From Acidisoma sp. L85 (lineage in GTDB: Bacteria; Pseudomonadota; Alphaproteobacteria; Acetobacterales; Acetobacteraceae), in the NCBI RefSeq assembly GCF_009765865.1, contig NZ_LMUQ01000027.1, forward strand, positions 1-64,000: a DNA stretch of 64,000 nt, read 5' to 3'. Below, piece by piece: positions 24,382-33,409 of this stretch (position 1 is the first letter of the stretch; the number at the start of each line of letters is the position of its first letter). The position numbers and the translations under genes are program-made. The notes beneath the pieces were generated by a model. It saw only the letters and a list, made by a program, of their open reading frames with translations. It had not been told where the DNA came from and searched no databases.

Positions 24382-26088
24382 CTGCAGCAGCAAGAGCTTC
24401 CAAAGACTGTCAGGAAGACGCAATCGCTCTTCGTAGCGGGACTGAGCGCGGGCGTCGCTATGTTGGCTTTGGCCGCCGTAGCGAGCTCGGCACAGGCGCA
24501 GGAAGAGAAGCGTCCGAATGTCGTCATGCTGATGACCGACGACACCGGCTGGGGGGATTTCGGCGCCTATGGTGGGGGCGCGAACCTCGGCCATCCGACG
24601 CCGAATGTCGACCGCGTCGCCCAGGAAGGTGCGGTGTTTACGAGCTGGTATGGTCAGGCGAGTTGTACTGCCGGGCGCGCCTCTTTTATTACCGGGCGCA
24701 TCCCCATCCGTTCGGCTCTCTCGGTCGTGGTTGTGCCTGGCGATCCGAACGGACTGACAAAATCAACGCCGACGATTGCCGAGTTTTTCCAAAAACACGG
24801 CTATGGTACCTATTACTCGGGTAAATGGCATCTGGGCGATCAACCCAAATTTTACCCCATTGAACACGGCTTCGACGAAATGAAGGAGTTTGCCGCATAC
24901 TATCCGGGCGTCTACACGTATGATGACACGGATAGCTTCGCACATCCTTGGTTCCCGAAATTCAACGCCCCTTATTGGGACGCATACCAAAAGGTTGTAA
25001 ACTTGTTCGAGTGGGAGGGCACCGCTGGCAAACCCGCGATCAAGGTCGCCCGCATCGACTACGACTATCTACATGAGTTCGATGTTCGGCAAGCTGACTC
25101 GGCGGTCGGCTACATCCAGCAGCACGCTAAGGACGCCAAGCCCTTCTTCATGGATGTGAATTTCATGAAGATGCATAATCCGAACATCCCGGCCAAGGCG
25201 TTCATTGGAAAATCGCATCTCGGGAATTACTCCGACGCCATGCTGGAACTAGATTCCAACATCGGTAAGGTTATGGATGCCATTCGTGCCGAGGCTCCTA
25301 ACACCATCGTCATCATTACGGCCGACAATGGCGCGTGGCAGGATGCTTGGCCTGACGCCGGCACTGTCCCGTTCCGCGGCGAGAAAGGATCGCCGTTTGA
25401 GGGCGGGTTCCGTGTGCCTGGCATCATGTGGGCACCGGGAAAGATTCCGGCCGGCGCACGTTATGGGGAGATGATGTCGCACATTGACCTTTGGGCGACG
25501 CTCGCGACGATGGTAGGCCTCACCCCGCCGCCCCATGGCGCCTGGACCGACAACGACGGCAAGCCGATCTACTTCGACAGTATCGACAACAGTGCCTACA
25601 TCGAGGGCAAGGCTCGTCATTCGGCGCGCACCTCGTGGATCTATACCGACGGTGAGAGCTTCGAAGGCGCTCGCGCAGATGTCGGCGATGATCCCGCGAA
25701 CCCCGACACGCACATCGCTTGGAAAGTCCTCTATACCGCCAAGGACACTTGGCTTGGTCCACAGCAGAGCCTCGGCGCCATAGGCTCCTATTACAATCTC
25801 ACCATGGACCCGTATGAGAAATACGACATGACGTTTAACGGTGCGGTGAGCACTCGCTTGCCGACCACTTCGCCGGGCCGCTACGCCGGCTACGACAATG
25901 GCTGGGCTATTTCGCTGCTCGCGCCGGTGATCATGGAATTCGACAAGTCCATCGTGGATTTCCCGAACATGAAGCGCTTCCCCGGCGGAGCATCGAACGA
26001 CATGAATCCGAATCTTCAGAATCCGGCAAATCCGTTGCCTCTAATGGATATTCATAAACTTGCTGCGACTATCGGCGCGGGCGACTAG
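24382..26088 (+). CDS. Exported sulfatase (formylglycine-dependent)
   Basis: Arylsulfatase-family hydrolase. Metal and active-site motifs: VVMLMTDDTGWGDFGAYGG, the formylglycine motif CTAGR within GQASCTAGRASFITGR (Cys69 counted from ATG 24460), SGKWHLGD, and IITADNGAWQD. The Cys must be oxidised by a maturase encoded elsewhere. The start is a problem: the first in-frame ATG (24460) leaves only MLALAAVASSAQA as signal peptide, yet the same frame continues upstream to a stop at 24373 and encodes KTVRKTQSLFVAGLSAGV, a proper n-region. A CTG at 24382 or a frameshift from ATG 24365 (AAGGA upstream, other frame) would supply it. Bounds here use the CTG. Confidence 0.8.
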   Translation: MQQQELPKTVRKTQSLFVAGLSAGVAMLALAAVASSAQAQEEKRPNVVMLMTDDTGWGDFGAYGGGANLGHPTPNVDRVAQEGAVFTSWYGQASCTAGRASFITGRIPIRSALSVVVVPGDPNGLTKSTPTIAEFFQKHGYGTYYSGKWHLGDQPKFYPIEHGFDEMKEFAAYYPGVYTYDDTDSFAHPWFPKFNAPYWDAYQKVVNLFEWEGTAGKPAIKVARIDYDYLHEFDVRQADSAVGYIQQHAKDAKPFFMDVNFMKMHNPNIPAKAFIGKSHLGNYSDAMLELDSNIGKVMDAIRAEAPNTIVIITADNGAWQDAWPDAGTVPFRGEKGSPFEGGFRVPGIMWAPGKIPAGARYGEMMSHIDLWATLATMVGLTPPPHGAWTDNDGKPIYFDSIDNSAYIEGKARHSARTSWIYTDGESFEGARADVGDDPANPDTHIAWKVLYTAKDTWLGPQQSLGAIGSYYNLTMDPYEKYDMTFNGAVSTRLPTTSPGRYAGYDNGWAISLLAPVIMEFDKSIVDFPNMKRFPGGASNDMNPNLQNPANPLPLMDIHKLAATIGAGD

Positions 26089-26173
26089 GGTCTGTTCCAT
26101 TGCGGTGGTCACGGCGGGTTTGACTCTGATTTTGAGGCAACCCGCCCTGCCCTTCTGGTGAGGCACGGTAATG

Positions 26174-26365
26174 TCATGACGACTCGTGCTTCATAGCTTC
26201 GGGAGCATCATCCCCTTCCGAAGCCTTCCTTCTCAGACAGATGCCTAGGCGGCCAAGCAGCGTTCGACCGTTTCCCTGTCCGTCATAATTCGAGTGCGGC
26301 GGCGGCTCCTCGGAGACTGGCTTTTTAGGGGTCAAGGCGGGAGTAGAGCCCGACGTGAGAGCCAT
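26174..26365 (-). CDS. Small hypothetical protein
   Basis: 63 residues, rich in Pro/Ser/Gly and basic near the end (LLGRLGICLRRK). ATG 26365 has GGAGG 9 bases upstream. I recognise no domain. It lies on the opposite strand between the sulfatase and SDR genes; the rest of 26089-26555 holds only an imperfect hairpin (26113-26120 with 26139-26146). Confidence 0.4.
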   Translation of the reverse strand: MALTSGSTPALTPKKPVSEEPPPHSNYDGQGNGRTLLGRLGICLRRKASEGDDAPEAMKHESS

Positions 26366-26555
26366 CGTCCAAAGCCTCCACTCGTCTCGGACAACGCTGC
26401 CACGTTGTCCGGCGACTTTCCCGCCCGGTGCGGGGGCAGACACTTCTGGCCGATTTAGCCTCTAGGCCTCGCCAGCACGTGGCGGTGGCAAGCATGGCCA
26501 CCGATCGGCAGTTTTGTTAAGAAACGATTCGCCAGCAATCGGCTTGGAGTCTGCC

Positions 26556-27446
26556 ATGTCCAACGTCTCGAAGCGGACCGTTCTGGTTACAGGCACGTCC
26601 AGCGGAATCGGCCGGGCCACAGCGCTTCACCTCGCCCAAAGTGGGGTCAGTGTCTTTGCCGCCTGCCGGCGCCTCGAGGATGGCGCGAGCCTGGCGCGGG
26701 AGACCCATGGCCAAATCATTCCCTTGATTATGGATGTTGCTGACATTGAGAGCATCGCGCGTGGCCGCCAGTTGATCGAAAATGCTACCAACGGGGCTGG
26801 CCTCGATGGTCTGGTCAACAATGCCGGGATTGGTATGTCGGCTCCTGTAGAGGCAGTCGACCTCGAACGGGTCCGCCGCATATTCGATGTCAATGTCTTC
26901 GGCCAACTCGCAATGATCCAGGTATTTCTGCCATTGCTACGCCGACGTTCGGGCCGCATCGTCAATGTCGGATCGGTGGGCGCCAAGATCACGATACCCT
27001 TCGGCGGCGCACTCTGCGCCAGCAAAGCCGCGTTTGAATCGTTCAGCGACGCGTTGCGCATGGAGTTGCATCCTTTCGGTATCCAGGTCTGCGTCGTCCA
27101 ACCCGGCTCGATCCGGACGCCTGCTGTGGAAAAGACCCTGGGTGGCGTCGATACGGAGATCGAGAGCTGGCCCCCAGAGGCGCGCAGCCGTTACGGCGCG
27201 ATGTTCCGCATCTTCTCGCAACGTGCCACAGCGCGCGAGAATCGTGGCAGCGTACCGGACGTCGTGGCCCTAGCCATTTACCACGCGCTGACCAGCGATA
27301 GGCCGAAGATTCGATACCGTGCTGGCAAGGACGCGACGCTGTTGACGACGCTGCCGCGAATTCTTCCTGACCGAATCCTCGATAAAATCCGACTGCGGAT
27401 GCTCGGCTTGCCTCTCCTGTTCGGTCAGAACAGGGAAGCGGGATGA
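26556..27446 (+). CDS. Short-chain dehydrogenase/reductase with altered active site
   Basis: 296 residues, classical SDR fold: nucleotide motif TGTSSGIG, NNAGIG, VGSVGA with the catalytic Ser, and the PGSIRTP segment after strand 6. The catalytic YxxxK motif is changed: the Lys in CASK is present, but the position four before it is Leu (codon CTC) instead of Tyr. Without Tyr, normal hydride-transfer catalysis is unlikely, so the protein may be non-enzymatic or use another residue. GGAG lies 6 bases before ATG 26556. No operon partner is evident. Confidence 0.82.
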   Translation: MSNVSKRTVLVTGTSSGIGRATALHLAQSGVSVFAACRRLEDGASLARETHGQIIPLIMDVADIESIARGRQLIENATNGAGLDGLVNNAGIGMSAPVEAVDLERVRRIFDVNVFGQLAMIQVFLPLLRRRSGRIVNVGSVGAKITIPFGGALCASKAAFESFSDALRMELHPFGIQVCVVQPGSIRTPAVEKTLGGVDTEIESWPPEARSRYGAMFRIFSQRATARENRGSVPDVVALAIYHALTSDRPKIRYRAGKDATLLTTLPRILPDRILDKIRLRMLGLPLLFGQNREAG

Positions 27447-27719
27447 GCACGTGAGTGGTTTCACCCGTCCAATGGTGACCAGGCCGCGCCACGAGTCGCG
27501 ACGGTATCAGCACGGAGCGATGGCGGGCCTATCAGCAGAGTTGTTGTCTCCTGTCGGGACATCTGATAGCCGGCGTCAGGTCACACTAACCACGGCGCGC
27601 TGGGGCAAACCGATGACGCCGGCATGACCTGATCGACCGTAAAGGGCGCTGGAAGAGGTCGGATTCGGGCGTGAGGAACGTCGCAATCGCCCTCTAAACA
27701 TTGGCGACCCCACGAGACC

Positions 27720-27935
27720 ACCAACAACATCTTCGGGTTTCTGACAACGAGACCAACGCCCGCGTCCATGCCTATCAACTCAAAACCATGCCTGTGATCC
27801 TGACGACCCAGGAAGGAGATCGATATCTGAACGACGGCGCAGCCCGCCGAGGCGCTGAAGCCGCAGCGACCGCTCGCGAATGACGCGCTGATTTCGTCGC
27901 CAGGGGCGAGAAACAGGACCCCCCAGCCTCATCAG
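27720..27935 (+). pseudogene. C-terminal fragment of an SRAP (HMCES/YedK) gene, frameshifted
   Basis: Fragments of the SRAP C-terminus appear in order but in alternating frames: FGFLTT, then ETNARVHAYQLKTMPVILTT, then AEALKPQRPLANDALI, then VARGEKQDPP. At least three frameshifts separate them, so it cannot make the protein. Intact alphaproteobacterial SRAP proteins carry FLTT-EPN, MPVILTT, ALQRPLPD-AL and ARGEK-DPP in that order (family knowledge). It lies just left of the intact SRAP gene, on the opposite strand. Confidence 0.65.
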
Positions 27936-27993
27936 AAACTCGAGGCAGCGAGAAGGTTCAGACCGGCGACGCCGCGCCCGAGGAATGAACGGC

Positions 27994-28650
27994 TCATCTG
28001 GCCGGATGCACGGACATTTGAAGGCTTGCGACGTGCTCGCTCAGATTGCCGCCCCGAGAAATGCCTGCTTGCTCGACGGACAGGCTGTCGGCAGGGAGCG
28101 ACTTTAGGATAGACTTCGCAGAAATCGACGGATCGAGCCACGCCTTCCAATCCTCCCGATTGAGGATCGCGATCTGTCTATCATGGTAGGGCGCTATGTC
28201 CGGGCCAGGCTCCATCGTTAGCATCGTGAACGCCTCGCCGACATCCTTGTTGGCGCGCCAAATTCCCGCGACGCAGAAGATCGGCTCGTTCTTTTTCGTG
28301 AAGAGCCACTTGTCCTTGCGCTTTTTCTTTTCGTCCGCTGGATCGGTGAATTCGTAGAAGCCGTCGGCGATGATGAGGCAGCGACCGGAAGCAAACTCGC
28401 GGCCGTCCGAGCGGAGATTGTAGACGGGCTTGCCGTTCGGCCCCGGCCAGCTCCATCGCCGCTGCACCAGATCGCCGGCGTCCGGATCGCCGTCGATCGT
28501 GCGTACGATTGGCGCCATATCCGTGATCTTAATGTCCTGGCGCGCCTGGACGTTCGGCGTCCCTTCGGAGAAGCGGATCTTGATCTTGAGGTCAGCGAAC
28601 TCCTCGAAAATTACCGAGGCCTCCACTTCCAATCGATAATTGTTGCACAT
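27994..28650 (-). CDS. SRAP (SOS response-associated peptidase, HMCES/YedK family)
   Basis: 218 residues. The protein begins MCNNYRL, placing the catalytic Cys at position 2, where after Met removal it bonds covalently to abasic sites in single-stranded DNA and shields them. Supporting residues: Asn in VYNLRSD, Glu in DGFYEF, and His in APYHDRQ. There is a Lys-rich insertion (DPADEKKKRKDK). It is the only intact copy here; degenerate fragments of a related SRAP gene flank it on both sides on the opposite strand. Confidence 0.9.
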   Translation of the reverse strand: MCNNYRLEVEASVIFEEFADLKIKIRFSEGTPNVQARQDIKITDMAPIVRTIDGDPDAGDLVQRRWSWPGPNGKPVYNLRSDGREFASGRCLIIADGFYEFTDPADEKKKRKDKWLFTKKNEPIFCVAGIWRANKDVGEAFTMLTMEPGPDIAPYHDRQIAILNREDWKAWLDPSISAKSILKSLPADSLSVEQAGISRGGNLSEHVASLQMSVHPAR

Positions 28651-28709
28651 GCAGGTCTCCGCAGCGGACTCGATTGCAGCGAGCCACCGTTCCTATTCTG
28701 TGCACAAGC

Positions 28710-29013
28710 ATGAGCGCAACCCAATTCGATCTGGACGCTCCGCTGGGTCAGCACCGCGCCATCATACGGCGCGACAGCGACGGTGTTGAGATGGGAGGCG
28801 GCCTGGGTCTTCGGCCCGGCCAGCACGCCGATCGTCCCTACACGTTGGTGCGCGCCTTGGCGGACCGTCTCAAGCCACCGCTGCCTCGTGCCAGCGTCTG
28901 AATTTCGCCTGTGGAGCGAAGGCCGAGCCTATAGGTTCATCCTGGACGACGGGGACTACTTCTATTTCGCTGGCATTTCGCGACCTGCGAAACCCGAGTT
29001 CGCGGGTGATTGA
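28710..29013 (+). pseudogene. N-terminal/central fragment of an SRAP gene, frameshifted
   Basis: One frame encodes AIIRRDSDGVEM and DRPYTLVRA, then a second frame encodes SHRCLVPASEFRLWSEGR followed by DDGDYFYFAGISRPA. These match the middle of SRAP proteins (RRD-G, MRWGL, RPYTNVRAE, HRCLVPASEF, DGDWFYFAGIWRP) but need a frameshift, lack the MC N-terminus and stop before the YHDRQ region. It belongs to a different subfamily from the intact neighbour. The rest of 28651-29277 holds no other gene. Confidence 0.65.
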
Positions 29014-29277
29014 TCATTCATGGCAGACGGTCGAAGATGGATTATCCTGCGGTGCACGTGCTGCTGGCCAACGACAAGACGGAAATTGATCGAGCGAAAA
29101 ACCCGCCTGGTGGGGGCGGCCTTCGTGCCAGGTCGGACAAGTTTACGAACATCGGGGTCGTCGCACGAACCTCTCCGCGCAGAAACGTCTTTCCGGCGTG
29201 ACTCGAGCCGTCTGCGGTCGACTCCCGCGGGTGGCGGGGCCTTTCGCGCCCGCTCGTGGTTTAACGCCCGCGCTAGT

Positions 29278-30171
29278 CTAGGTGGAAGCGTACTTGGTGC
29301 CCAAGGTTTCCTCTACAAAGTCGGCGAAAGCGCGACCTTTCGCACTTACCAAACGTCCCGTTGGGAAGACGGCCCAAAGGTCGATCGGTGGGAGCTTCCA
29401 CTGTGGCAACACGCACTGCACCGCTCCGCTCGCGATCTCAGGGACGAACATCCGGTCCGACGCCACCGCCAACCCCATGTCGGCAAGCACTGCGGCGCGG
29501 AGTCCCTCCGCCGCGCTGACCCGCAGCCGACCACGCACGGCGACGGACACTTCCTCGCCACCCTGCCTAAAAACCCAGTTATCACTAAGCTGGCTGTAAA
29601 CCACTGCGTGATGGTGTGCGAGATCGGCGGGCAGCTTCGGCGTTCCTGCACATGCCAAATAGGCCGGCGTTGCGACCACGGACCGGCCACCACTCGCAAT
29701 CTTTCGCGCAACCGCAGCCGAGTCGGCCAGCGTCCCGAGCCGCAGGGCGATGTCAATTCCCTCAGACACGAGGTCAATGACGCGGTCGTCGAGGACCACG
29801 TCGATATCGAGTGATGGATGGCACGCCATGAACTCCCGCAAGTGCGGTACGATCATCAGCCGGGCAAAAGTCGTGGCCGCTGAGACCCGCAACCGGCCCG
29901 GCAGCCCCGCGCCCGCGCCTCGCGCCTCCAATTCCGCCTCATCGACCTCCTGGAGCGCGTGTCGGGCGCGTTCGTAGAAACGTAGGCCGGCATCGGTTGG
30001 AGCGAGAGCATGCGTTGAACGGACCAGCAATCTTACCTGAAGTTGCTGTTCCAATTGGGCGACTGTCTTGGGCACGGCGGGCTGCCCTACGCCGAGTTGT
30101 CGGGCCGCGGCGGAGAAGGATCCCATCTCCACAACCCTTACGAACGTCGTCATTGCCTGCAATCGGCCCAT
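29278..30171 (-). CDS. LysR-family transcriptional regulator
   Basis: 297 residues. The N-terminal winged helix (MTTFVRVVEMGSFSAAARQLGVGQPAVPKTVAQLEQQLQVRLL) is followed by a LysR substrate-binding domain (LRVSAATTFARLMIVPHL, DIALRLGTL, GLAVASDRMFV). ATG 30171 has AGGGA 5 bases upstream. This subgroup (MGRLQAMTTFVRV type) usually sits divergent from the gene it controls; here that gene is the broken SDR at 30316, leaving the regulator apparently without its target. Confidence 0.9.
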   Translation of the reverse strand: MGRLQAMTTFVRVVEMGSFSAAARQLGVGQPAVPKTVAQLEQQLQVRLLVRSTHALAPTDAGLRFYERARHALQEVDEAELEARGAGAGLPGRLRVSAATTFARLMIVPHLREFMACHPSLDIDVVLDDRVIDLVSEGIDIALRLGTLADSAAVARKIASGGRSVVATPAYLACAGTPKLPADLAHHHAVVYSQLSDNWVFRQGGEEVSVAVRGRLRVSAAEGLRAAVLADMGLAVASDRMFVPEIASGAVQCVLPQWKLPPIDLWAVFPTGRLVSAKGRAFADFVEETLGTKYAST

Positions 30172-30315
30172 TATTCCCTGTAAGAATACACAATATCGCT
30201 TATATGGCTCTGACACACGTGACTAGGAATAGCACTCCGTCTCGCGAGCAGCACCAAGCCGTAGCTGCTCCCCACTCAGACGCCGTTGGACCAACGGCGG
30301 CACACGGAGCATTTC

Positions 30316-31062
30316 ATGTCTCATCTCGAAGCTAGATTGCCATTATCACGGGTGGATCGAGCGGCATCGGCCTCGCCACCGCCAAACGCTTCGTCAAAGA
30401 AGGCGCCTACGTCTTCATCACCGGTCGCCGGCAATCCGAACTGGCCAATGCCAGAGCCGAAATCGGGGAAGCGTAACAGCGGTGCAGGGCGACGTGACCA
30501 GCATGGCCGACCTCGACCGGCTCTACGCGACGGTCAAAGCCGAGAAGGGTGCTGTCGATATCGTGGTCGCGAATGCCGGTTTCAGGAGCATGCCCAAATC
30601 TTCGATCTCTCCGAGGCGCATTGCGACAAGACGATGGATATCAACGTGAAAGTCGTGGTGTTTACGGTTCAGAAAGCTTTGCCGATGATGACTCGCGACG
30701 GTTCGATCGTCGTCGTGTCCTCGGTCGTCAATGTGAAGGGCATTCCTGCTCACGGCACCTATACGGCCGCGAAAGCCGGTGTGCGGGCACTGGTGCGGGT
30801 TTGGGCCCAGGAACTCAAGGGCAAGGGAATCCGTGTCAACACGTTGAGCCCCGGCGCGACAGAGACCCCGAAAATCCGCGGCCAATTCGATAGTGATGCC
30901 GCCTCGGATGCTGCCAAGACCGCGTTCGCCTCGATGACGCCGCTCGGCCGCCTCGGCTTGGCCGAGGAAATCGCCGCAGGCGCTTACTTCTTGGCATCTG
31001 GTGAGTCCAGCTACGTCACTGCCATTGATCTCCCTGTCGATGGTGGCTTGGCTCAAGTCTGA
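30316..31062 (+). pseudogene. Short-chain dehydrogenase pseudogene
   Basis: A complete SDR can be followed, but only by changing frame. The start (ATG with GGAG 6 bases before) reads MSHLE; another frame gives [19 protein letters not shown] up to a stop after AEIGEA; a third gives [21 protein letters not shown] and VVANAGF; the last gives the C-terminal 150 residues with Ser (VVSSVVN), YTAAK and the PVDGGLAQV end. At least three frameshifts are needed. It diverges from the LysR gene. Confidence 0.85.
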
Positions 31063-31172
31063 ACAGCTCCGCGCGGGCACTCCAGACGATTCCGCTTAAG
31101 TGTTATTCAAGAGCCTAAACATGCAGACCGTCGCTGCGTGAAGCTCTCCTTCATCGTTAGAAAGTGCCCACT

Positions 31173-31460
31173 ATGTCTGTCTATTTTGTGATGGTCCGGG
31201 AACAGACTACCGACGCCACATCGCTTGCTGAGTACGGACCAAGGGCCTCTCTGGCAGCGCAGAGCCATCCCTTGAAGCCGCTCACCGTCTACGGTGCCCT
31301 GGACCAACTCTAGGGGGACACCATCGAAGGCGCAGTGATCCTGGAATTCCCCAACATGATCGCGGCTCGGGCATGGTATGACAGTCCGGCTTATCAGTCG
31401 GCTGTCAGATTCCGTCATGCCGGATCGAGGTCGAGAGCCTTCTTCATTGACGGGGCGTAG
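31173..31460 (+). pseudogene. DUF1330-family gene with one in-frame stop
   Basis: From ATG 31173 the frame encodes a 95-residue DUF1330 protein (MSVYFVMVREQTTD, then YGALDQL, DTIEGAVILEFP, ARAWYDSPAYQSAV, FFIDGA) with a single interruption: codon 47 is TAG (31311-31313). Family members usually have Glu at this position (GAG), so one G-to-T change explains it. Everything else is intact, so this is a recent loss or a sequencing error. Confidence 0.8.
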
Positions 31461-31600
31461 ACGCTGATATGGGCGGCTGCGCCGAGAGCCGACGGTGGGT
31501 TTCGCTGTATGCGGGATGATTTTCCGCGCCTTCGATGATGAAAAGAACTGGCGGAACATCTCTTCGGTATCAATGCGAACGTGGAATCCTGCCGCTGACT

Positions 31601-31654
31601 GGTTGCGGTGTATCCCCCGCCCACGGATATTTCGGCGCCGGTCATGTAGGACGG
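31601..31654 (-). pseudogene. C-terminal remnant of a second SDR gene
   Basis: The minus strand encodes SYMTGAEISVGGGYTATS, the standard C-terminal end of SDR proteins (S-Y-x-TG-E--VDGG). No matching upstream SDR body is present, so this is a scrap of a deleted gene. The remainder of 31461-32056 has no recognisable gene. Confidence 0.55.
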
Positions 31655-32056
31655 CTCCTTGGAAATGCGCTTCGGCTCTTTCGAGGTGGTCGGCACCGGA
31701 GGATGTGCCTAACAGTAGGGCGAGACTAGGAATTTGCCGGGGAGCGACAGCGCTTGGCCGTTCCAGGCCCGAGCTAAACGCCGAGGCCATCGTCTAACTA
31801 TACAGCTAGCCGAAATAGCGCTTTATCGATAACACCTCAACTCAATGGCTGGCGCGTTTAGCATTATTTGCAATCACTCTGAGCTGTGGCGCGGAGGACT
31901 CAATTTGCCCCGGTTGAAGGTAGTTGTTTTAGACGGGCTAACTGCCAAATCTCAGGCTTTGAAAACTTCTGGGCACCCTCCAGCAGTGACTTCCTAAGGA
32001 TCGCGCTTTGAATAGCTTTTGCCGAGACTGCAGCATGTCTTTGCGGGGCTCCTTCC

Positions 32057-33340
32057 GTGCAGGGTGATCCCCGCAGCCATGGGCTTTGGGATGCTTCCGC
32101 TCCCCCTGCCCCACCGTGCCGCTCGCTAGAAACAAAACTCGCGGCGGATGTCGTTGTCATCGGTGGTGGGTATACCGGGCTGTCGGCGGCGCTGCATCTG
32201 GCGGAGGGAGGGGCGTCCGTCGTCGTCCTTGAGGCGGTTGAGGTTGGTTTCGGTGGCTCTGGCCGCAATGTCGGCCTAGTTAATGCGGGTCTGTGGATCA
32301 TGCCGAACGACGTTCTCGCAATCCTCGGCAGCTTACATGGTGAGCGCCTTCTTGATTTTCTCAGTGACGCTCCCAGCCTGGTCTTCGAGCTTGTTAAGAA
32401 GTACGGAATTGCATGCGAAATTCAACAGCAGGGGACGCTCCATTGTGCTGTCGGTCGCAAAGGGTTAGCGGAAATCGAAGAGCGCTCCCGGCAGTGGCAG
32501 GGACGGGGCGCACCCGTGCAGGTGCTGGGCTCTGCGGAAACCGCGAGAAAAGTTGGGACAGATGGGTATTCCGGCGCGTTACTGGACCGCCGCGCCGGTA
32601 CCATCCAACCCCTCGCGTATGCGCACGGCCTGGCACACGCGGCAATTGACGCCGGCGCAACCATCTACACCGGAAGTCTCGTCCACTCCGCGACCGACCA
32701 GGGCGATCATTGGGAAATCAAGACGGCGTCAGGCCAGGTACGCGCGGAAGCGGTAGTCGTTGCGACCAATGCCTACACTAAAAATGTTTGGCCGGAACTG
32801 CGACAGGAAGTGGCGCATCTCCCATATTTCAACATGGCAACTCGCCCGCTGGGCGACAAGACCCGTCAGCTGATCCTGCCGGAAGGCCAGGGCGCATGGG
32901 ATACGCGGAAGATTCTCACCTCATTCCGATTCGATAATGCACGGCGACTTGTTTTCGGCAGCGTCGGTGCGTTGACCGATAGGGCACTGCCGATTCATCG
33001 CGCGTGGGGGCGCCGCGCACTTACCCGTCTCTTTCCGCAGCTTTCACATATTGAGTTCGAGTATGAATGGTATGGCGAGATTGGAATGACAAGGAATAGC
33101 CTACCGCATTTCCATAGGCTGGGACGCAATGTGGTATCGTTCAACGGGTACAATGGGCGGGGGATTGCGCCTGGCACCGTGTTCGGACGCACCTTGGCGA
33201 AATTGCTCCTTGGCGAAATCACGGACGCGGATCTTCCCCTACCCCTTTCAACGCCCGTTAATGTTCCGTTTCGGCGGATCAAGGAGGCATATTACAAAGG
33301 TGGCGCTCAACTCGCGCACCTGGTCGGCGCTAGGTTCTGA
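32057..33340 (+). CDS. FAD-dependent amine/D-amino-acid oxidoreductase (DAO family)
   Basis: 427 residues. A short N-terminal segment (HGLWDASAPPAPP) precedes the FAD dinucleotide motif VVVIGGGYTGLSAALHL and the GFGGSGRNVGLVN segment; the C-terminal FAD contact is SFNGYNGRGIAPGT. This is the pattern of gamma-glutamylputrescine oxidase-like and related amine-oxidising DAO proteins; the substrate is unknown. The start is GTG 32057 with weak upstream signal. It is alone on the plus strand and converges on the Baeyer-Villiger monooxygenase gene. Confidence 0.85.
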   Translation: MQGDPRSHGLWDASAPPAPPCRSLETKLAADVVVIGGGYTGLSAALHLAEGGASVVVLEAVEVGFGGSGRNVGLVNAGLWIMPNDVLAILGSLHGERLLDFLSDAPSLVFELVKKYGIACEIQQQGTLHCAVGRKGLAEIEERSRQWQGRGAPVQVLGSAETARKVGTDGYSGALLDRRAGTIQPLAYAHGLAHAAIDAGATIYTGSLVHSATDQGDHWEIKTASGQVRAEAVVVATNAYTKNVWPELRQEVAHLPYFNMATRPLGDKTRQLILPEGQGAWDTRKILTSFRFDNARRLVFGSVGALTDRALPIHRAWGRRALTRLFPQLSHIEFEYEWYGEIGMTRNSLPHFHRLGRNVVSFNGYNGRGIAPGTVFGRTLAKLLLGEITDADLPLPLSTPVNVPFRRIKEAYYKGGAQLAHLVGARF

Positions 33341-33354
33341 TGCGTTGTGCCGGA

Positions 33355-33375
33355 CCATCCTCAGTTTGAGGATGG
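33355..33375. terminator. Hairpin between convergent genes
   Basis: CCATCCTCA-GTT-TGAGGATGG: a perfect 9-bp stem with a 3-base loop, midway between the stop codons of the convergent genes at 33340 and 33410. It is a likely two-way terminator despite lacking a T-run. Confidence 0.55.
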
Positions 33376-33409
33376 CCCACTTGAGTCGGCGTGGCACTGG
33401 AGCCCAGGA

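Noticed and set aside
26089-26146. GGGTCTGTTCC after the sulfatase stop plus an 8-bp inverted repeat, resembling an IS end
   Set aside because: No matching opposite end, target duplication or transposase sequence was found nearby.
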